A stretch of DNA of 9,258 nt, taken from positions 1 through 9,258 of the forward strand of contig JAKEEJ010000165.1 of the NCBI GenBank assembly GCA_022616655.1. Reading direction: 5' to 3'. The notes below the pieces were generated by a model. The model did no database searches. It saw nothing but the letters and a program-made list of their open reading frames with translations, and had not been told where the DNA came from. Shown here piece by piece: positions 5,101 through 9,258 of this stretch (position 1 is its first letter; the number at the start of each line of letters is the position of its first letter). Source of the DNA: Nevskiales bacterium. GTDB lineage: Bacteria; Pseudomonadota; Gammaproteobacteria; Nevskiales; Nevskiaceae. Position numbers and translations under genes: made by a program.

Positions 5101-6939
5101 TTAGTGGAAAGCGGCATAGATCCGTTCAGCCAGCCAGCGACTGAGCCCCTCAACCCGCTCCAGCTCGTCCATGCTGGCGCGTTTGATCTGAGCCAGGCCG
5201 CCCAGGCTCCTCAACAGTGTGCGTTTCCGGATGGGCCCCAGACCCTCAATCGTATCCAGGACGGAGTGCCGGCGCGCCTTATCCCTCCGCCCCCGGTGCC
5301 CCGTGATGGCAAAGCGGTGTGCTTCATCCCGCAGATGTTGAATCAGATGCAGTCCCGGGGAATCGGGCGCCAGTATGAGCGGTGTTTCCAGCTCAGGGAC
5401 ATAGAGCTGTTCCAGGCCGGGTTTACGGCCCGGACCTTTTGCCACGGACACCAGCCGCAGCGAATGAAGACCCACGTCCTGCAAAGCCGTCAGCGCCGCT
5501 GTCAACTGCCCACGACCGCCATCAATGAACAGTACATCCGGAACCGGTCCTTCGCTACTTTTGGCTCGCGCAAACCGTCGTGCCACTGCCTGCCGGATGG
5601 CCGCATAATCGTCTCCGGCGACAATCCCTTCGATGTTGAATTTCCGGTACGCAGTTTTGAGCGGTCCGTCCCTGTTGAAAACCACACAGGCTGCTACGGC
5701 GCGTTCACCGCCGGTATGGCTGATGTCAAAGCATTCCAGCCGTTGCGGCGGCCGGCTCAGCCCCAGCACCCCCTGCAGGTCACTCAGGCGCGCCCGCGCC
5801 GTGACCCGGCCGGCAAGATGCGCCGAGAGGGCCTGTTGGGCCGTTTGCTCCGCCATTTTCATTAAACCCGCCATGCTCCCGTGCCGGGGCTGAAGAATCC
5901 GGACCTTGTGTCCTGCCCGTTTGGCAAAGCACCGCTCCAGCCACGCTCGGACTTCCAGCACCTGTGGCACCAGAACGATGGCGGGAGCCGCACGTTCCAG
6001 ATAGTACTGCGGCAGAAAATCATCCAGCAGTGGCCCCAATTCAAGATGCAACGGATGAACCGGAAAGAAGCTGCGGTGCCCCAGGTTCAGCCCGTCGCGC
6101 AGGCTCAACACGCTCACACAGCTGCTGGCGGGGTGCAGAGCCACGGCAATGACATCAGCATCTTGTACGACGGAAGTAAGGATACGATCGGCCTGCAAGC
6201 GGCGCAGCGCTGCGATCTGGTCCCGTAGGCGTGCGGCCCGCTCGAAATCCTGGGTCTGCGAAGCCTGCTCCATGCTGGTTATCAGTTCCGTGGCCAGGGT
6301 TTCGCCCTTGCCATTCAGCAGTTGTACGGCGTTGGCCACGTCATGGGCATAGTCGCGCTCCGAAACAAACCCGACACAGGGCGCCGAACAGCGCTTGATC
6401 TGATATTGCAGACACGGCCGCGTACGGTGGGCAAAGAACGTGTCGCTGCATGGCCGGAGTCGGAACAGTTTCTGCAGCGACAGCAGGGTCTCACGCACGG
6501 CCGTAGCGCTGGGATAGGGACCAAAATACTGGTGCGTCACGGCTTTCGCACCCCGGTGCAAGGAAATCCTGGGGTACGGATGGCCACCTGTGATCTGGAG
6601 ATAGGGATAACTCTTGTCGTCGCGCAGGCTGACGTTGTAGCGCGGGGCAAGCTGCTTGATCAGATTGGCCTCGAGCACCAATGCTTCATCTTCGGTGCGC
6701 GTGACCGTCACTTCGATTTTCCGAGTCTGCGCTACCATGGCTTCAATGCGTGAATTGCCCGAGGCGCGCAGAAAATAGGTCGCCACGCGCTTTTTCAGAT
6801 TGCGCGCCTTGCCGACGTAGAGCAATGTACCGTCTGCGCCAAACATGCGATACACGCCGGGCTGCGTGGTCAGCTGGGCGACAAACGTTTTTGAATCAAA
6901 GCCGGAAGACGTCATGGCAAATCCGGGAAGCTTCGACAA
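5101..6939 (-). CDS. uvrC: Excinuclease ABC subunit C
   Basis: The dual-incision nuclease of nucleotide excision repair, cutting 3' and then 5' of a lesion once UvrB is loaded. Length (612) matches the family, about 610 in E. coli. Domains in order: GIY-YIG nuclease (GVYRMFGADGTLLYVGKARN, about 28-56); a four-cysteine motif C164, C176, C184, C188 with the same spacing as the E. coli iron-sulfur cysteines; UVR motif for UvrB contact (about 213-246, DFERAARLRDQI); RNase H-like nuclease with D405 (ECFDISHT), D473 (FIDGGRGQL) and H541 (RDEAHRFA); and a C-terminal double helix-hairpin-helix (about 560-610). The TTG at 6939 follows an AAGG-plus-G-run Shine-Dalgarno. The ATG at 6915 (MTSSGFDSK) lacks one but would keep every domain. 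It is divergent from phoX with a 23-bp gap, so its promoter must lie inside the phoX 5' coding region. I could not pick it out. Confidence 0.97.
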   Translation of the reverse strand: MSKLPGFAMTSSGFDSKTFVAQLTTQPGVYRMFGADGTLLYVGKARNLKKRVATYFLRASGNSRIEAMVAQTRKIEVTVTRTEDEALVLEANLIKQLAPRYNVSLRDDKSYPYLQITGGHPYPRISLHRGAKAVTHQYFGPYPSATAVRETLLSLQKLFRLRPCSDTFFAHRTRPCLQYQIKRCSAPCVGFVSERDYAHDVANAVQLLNGKGETLATELITSMEQASQTQDFERAARLRDQIAALRRLQADRILTSVVQDADVIAVALHPASSCVSVLSLRDGLNLGHRSFFPVHPLHLELGPLLDDFLPQYYLERAAPAIVLVPQVLEVRAWLERCFAKRAGHKVRILQPRHGSMAGLMKMAEQTAQQALSAHLAGRVTARARLSDLQGVLGLSRPPQRLECFDISHTGGERAVAACVVFNRDGPLKTAYRKFNIEGIVAGDDYAAIRQAVARRFARAKSSEGPVPDVLFIDGGRGQLTAALTALQDVGLHSLRLVSVAKGPGRKPGLEQLYVPELETPLILAPDSPGLHLIQHLRDEAHRFAITGHRGRRDKARRHSVLDTIEGLGPIRKRTLLRSLGGLAQIKRASMDELERVEGLSRWLAERIYAAFH

Positions 6940-6962
6940 GCCCCCCCCTTGAGAGACAGGTG

Positions 6963-9155
6963 ATGGTAAACAGACACTCCGTGCCGCCGGGAATCCCCGG
7001 TGAAGAAACCGTCAATACTTCATCCAATCCTACGCTGGAACACGTCCTGCAGCGCAGGCTGACCCGTCGTCAGGCCTTGCGCGCCGGGGTGCAATGGACC
7101 GGAGCAGGCTGGCTCGGTAGCTTGGGAATCACCGGTTGTGCGTTCAGTGTCGAGAAACCTGGCCCGATTGCGCCTGTCACGCTGGGTTTCAATACCGTCT
7201 CCAAAAGCCTGACCGATTCGGTTGCAGTTCCTGCCGGTTACAGTGCCCGGGTGCTGTATGCGCTAGGCGATCCGATGGCGGACGGTATACCGGACTGGAC
7301 GGGAACCGGTGTGGAATCCGGCGATTCCTTTACACGACGTGCCGGCGACCACCACGACGGAATGCATTACTTCGGACTCAATGCCAAGGATCGGTCCGAT
7401 CCCGAGTCATCTGGGCGTGGTCTCCTGTGCATCAATCATGAACAGATCACACAGGTTTTCCTGCACGCAGCGGTTCCCGACAACACACGGCCACGGACCA
7501 AAGACGAGGTGTGCAAAGAAATGAATGCCCACGGCGTCAGCGTTGTCGAAATTTGCAAGAACGCTCAGGGCCGTTTTGAGGTGGTGCGAACGTCTGTCTT
7601 CAACCGCCGGATTACTCCGCTGACTCCGATGGAACTGCGGGGTCCGGTTCGGGGTTCTGAGTATGCGATAACCCGGTTTTCGCCCGATGCAAGCCGGGTC
7701 CGGGGCACACTCAACAACTGCGCCCACGGGCACACCCCCTGGGGAACCTATCTGACCTGTGAAGAAAACTGGGCGGGTTACTTCAAGCGCGGTAACGATG
7801 CCGCCATGCGCGGCAGTGCCGGGAATACACTTCTGGCGCGCTATGGATTGAAACCCGGCACGACCGGCCCGGCTCACCGCAACTGGGCGTCGGTGCAGGG
7901 CGACGATTTTGAGCGTTTCAACATCTCCCTCTCTGGAGCATCCGGCGACGGTTCCGACGATTTCCGTAACGAACTCAATACCTTTGGATATGTCGTCGAA
8001 ATTGATCCCTTCAACCCCGCCTCCGTTCCACGCAAACGGACCGCACTGGGCCGTATGGCACACGAGGGTTGCTGGCCGGCCAGGGCCGTACCGGGCAAGC
8101 CGGTGGTGTTCTACATGGGCGACGATGGGCGCAATGAGTACCTCTACAAATTTGTCTCCAGCGCCCCCTACGACCCCGCCGACACCGGTCTTGACGCCGG
8201 CGATAAATATCTCGATCGCGGCACCCTGTACGCCGCCCGATTCCATGCCGACGGCACCGGAACCTGGCTGGCGTTGACGCACAATGCCAACGGTCTGAAC
8301 CGCGACCATGCCGCCTTCCCGTTCACCTCGCAGGCCGCGGTGCTTGTGGCCACCCGTCTGGCAGCCGATGTCGCCGGCGCAACCAAAATGGACCGTCCGG
8401 AATGGGCGGCCGTGCATCCGCTGACCGGCGAGGTTTATATCAGCCTGACCCACAATCACGCGACGCACCGCCCGATTGACCAACTGGATGCCGCCAATCC
8501 CCGCGCTTATGAGGATGCCCACACACCGCGCAGTGGCAATCTCAACGGCCACATCATCCGCTGGCGCGAAGACCATGACGATCCGACAGCGACTGCTTTC
8601 CGCTGGGACATCTATCTTTTCGGTGCACGGTCGGACGCCGACCTTGCGACGGTCAATCTCTCCGGGTTGAATTCCGATAACGATTTCTCGAGTCCCGACG
8701 GCCTGTGGTTTGATCCGCGGGGGCTGCTCTGGATCCAAACCGACGACAGTGCCTACTCCGATGCCACCAACTGCATGATGCTGGTGGGCAATCCTGGCCG
8801 GGTGGGCGACGGCGGGAGGCGCCGCGTCAGTTCGGCCGTTTCCGGAGCTTCAAAAACAGTCACCACTTACGTGGGTGAAAATGCGACCGTCGCCAATCTG
8901 CGGCGTTTCCTGGTGGGACCCCGGGGGTGTGAAATCACCGGCGCCTGCATGACACCCGATGCCCGAACCCTGTTCGTCAATATCCAGCACCCGGGCCAGG
9001 ATACAGCGGGCGTGCTGTTGACCCAACCGACCACCTACGCCAGTCACTGGCCCTTGAGCACCGACGCAACAGCCGAGGCTTCGGCAGGCACGGCTCGCCC
9101 CCGTTCCGCCACCGTTGTCATCACCAAGGACGACGGCGGCGAAATCGGTGTTTAA
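6963..9155 (+). CDS. phoX: PhoX-family (DUF839) phosphatase, Tat-exported, possible lipoprotein
   Basis: A 730-residue member of the PhoX family, calcium- and iron-dependent phosphomonoesterases that free phosphate from organic phosphates outside the cytoplasm. The N-terminus has a twin-arginine motif (TRRQALR, R35/R36), a weakly hydrophobic stretch, and LGITGC with C59, which fits a lipobox, so it may be a Tat-exported lipoprotein. Family motifs in order: NNCAHGHTPWGTYLTCEEN (251-269; C253, E267, E268), GDDGRNEYLYKFVS (386-399), MDRPEWAAVHPLTGEVY (from 476), NLNGHIIRW (526-534), SSPDGLWFDPRGLLWIQTD (576-594), and GPRGCEITG with NIQHPGQ (from 652). The ATG at 6963 is chosen because GAGAG lies 7 bases upstream and the Tat motif then falls near the N-terminus. 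The open frame continues back to 6750, but that part is antisense to uvrC. I saw no clear Pho box. Substrate and phosphate regulation are unproven. Confidence 0.93.
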   Translation: MVNRHSVPPGIPGEETVNTSSNPTLEHVLQRRLTRRQALRAGVQWTGAGWLGSLGITGCAFSVEKPGPIAPVTLGFNTVSKSLTDSVAVPAGYSARVLYALGDPMADGIPDWTGTGVESGDSFTRRAGDHHDGMHYFGLNAKDRSDPESSGRGLLCINHEQITQVFLHAAVPDNTRPRTKDEVCKEMNAHGVSVVEICKNAQGRFEVVRTSVFNRRITPLTPMELRGPVRGSEYAITRFSPDASRVRGTLNNCAHGHTPWGTYLTCEENWAGYFKRGNDAAMRGSAGNTLLARYGLKPGTTGPAHRNWASVQGDDFERFNISLSGASGDGSDDFRNELNTFGYVVEIDPFNPASVPRKRTALGRMAHEGCWPARAVPGKPVVFYMGDDGRNEYLYKFVSSAPYDPADTGLDAGDKYLDRGTLYAARFHADGTGTWLALTHNANGLNRDHAAFPFTSQAAVLVATRLAADVAGATKMDRPEWAAVHPLTGEVYISLTHNHATHRPIDQLDAANPRAYEDAHTPRSGNLNGHIIRWREDHDDPTATAFRWDIYLFGARSDADLATVNLSGLNSDNDFSSPDGLWFDPRGLLWIQTDDSAYSDATNCMMLVGNPGRVGDGGRRRVSSAVSGASKTVTTYVGENATVANLRRFLVGPRGCEITGACMTPDARTLFVNIQHPGQDTAGVLLTQPTTYASHWPLSTDATAEASAGTARPRSATVVITKDDGGEIGV

Positions 9156-9170
9156 CGCCTTCGTGTGAGG

Positions 9171-9258
9171 ATGTACCGAGTGGTCAGTTCCATTTCCTAC
9201 CATATCGCAATTGGGTTGCCCGGCGATCCACTTGCGCCCATAAAGGGTACGGGAACAA
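9171..9258 (+). CDS. Possible start of a further gene, cut by the window edge
   Basis: An open plus-strand frame runs from ATG 9171 to the edge, starting MYRVVSSISYHIAIGLPGDP, with no stop. An in-frame GTG at 9180 has GAGG about 9 bases upstream and may be the better start. It begins 16 bp after the phoX stop in the same direction, so it could be co-transcribed. Only 29 codons are visible. I recognise no family, and it may be chance. Confidence 0.25.
   Translation, partial: MYRVVSSISYHIAIGLPGDPLAPIKGTGT

Noticed and set aside
5095..5865. 256-codon open frame on the plus strand
   Set aside because: It is antisense to uvrC, which carries the complete nuclease and helix-hairpin-helix motifs. 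The translation is low-complexity and basic, with no known pattern.
6750..6962. N-terminal extension of phoX to an ATG at 6750
   Set aside because: It would add 71 residues rich in Arg and Cys ahead of the Tat motif and is antisense to uvrC. The ATG at 6963 has a better RBS and gives a sensible signal peptide.
6900..6962. Pho box for phoX (GTCATGGCAAAT near 6911)
   Set aside because: Only one partial half-site resembles CTGTCAT. No second copy lies at 11-bp spacing, and the match overlaps the uvrC ATG region.
7407..8738. 443-codon open frame on the minus strand
   Set aside because: It lies wholly antisense to phoX, whose family motifs are clear throughout. A long antisense frame is expected in GC-rich coding DNA, and its translation shows no recognisable motif.
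1..9258. CRISPR array, insertion sequence or toxin-antitoxin pair
   Set aside because: No regularly spaced repeats, transposase motifs or terminal inverted repeats were seen. The two small unknown genes resemble no toxin or antitoxin family I know.

Overview
The window is bacterial chromosome, moderately GC-rich, and most likely from a gammaproteobacterium. The evidence is the order uvrC - pgsA - (inserted block) - tRNA-Gly(GCC), which recalls the uvrC-pgsA-glyW order of Escherichia coli, together with the close likeness of the UvrC and PgsA motifs to the enterobacterial proteins. I cannot name the species. Apart from phoX and a possible gene start at the right edge, everything I recognise lies on the minus strand, so it is transcribed right to left.

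Right side: uvrC (nucleotide excision repair, 5101-6939, minus) is divergent from a PhoX-family (DUF839) phosphatase gene (6963-9155, plus) with a Tat signal and a possible lipobox. Only 23 bp separate them, and that gap holds an 8-base G/C homopolymer that lies in the uvrC ribosome-binding site. A short open frame (9171 to the edge) may begin the next plus-strand gene. Downstream of uvrC is pgsA (4501-5058), the phosphatidylglycerophosphate synthase.

Centre: between pgsA and the tRNA sits a block of six minus-strand genes: luxR (3634-4422), luxI (2858-3466), an orphan of 128 codons (2475-2861, overlapping luxI by ATGA), an orphan of 94 codons (2201-2485, overlapping the previous gene by 11 bp), a receiver-EAL c-di-GMP phosphodiesterase (1002-2189, 11 bp further on), and after 154 bp a single-domain Rcp1-type response regulator (392-847). 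The tight packing from luxI to the EAL gene suggests one operon. This would place an acyl-homoserine lactone (AHL) synthase, two unknown small proteins and a c-di-GMP phosphodiesterase under shared control. It is the most interesting part of the window: a quorum-sensing to cyclic-di-GMP output module placed in an otherwise conserved housekeeping neighbourhood. An AT-rich stretch of about 170 bp between luxR and luxI holds two directly repeated lux-box-like half sites.

Left side: tRNA-Gly(GCC) with encoded CCA (155-230, minus), a near-consensus promoter with a GC-rich discriminator (245-272), and a strong intrinsic terminator (109-142). The first 100 bp hold no gene I can prove. Bases 1-24 (minus) resemble the 5' end of another tRNA cut by the edge.
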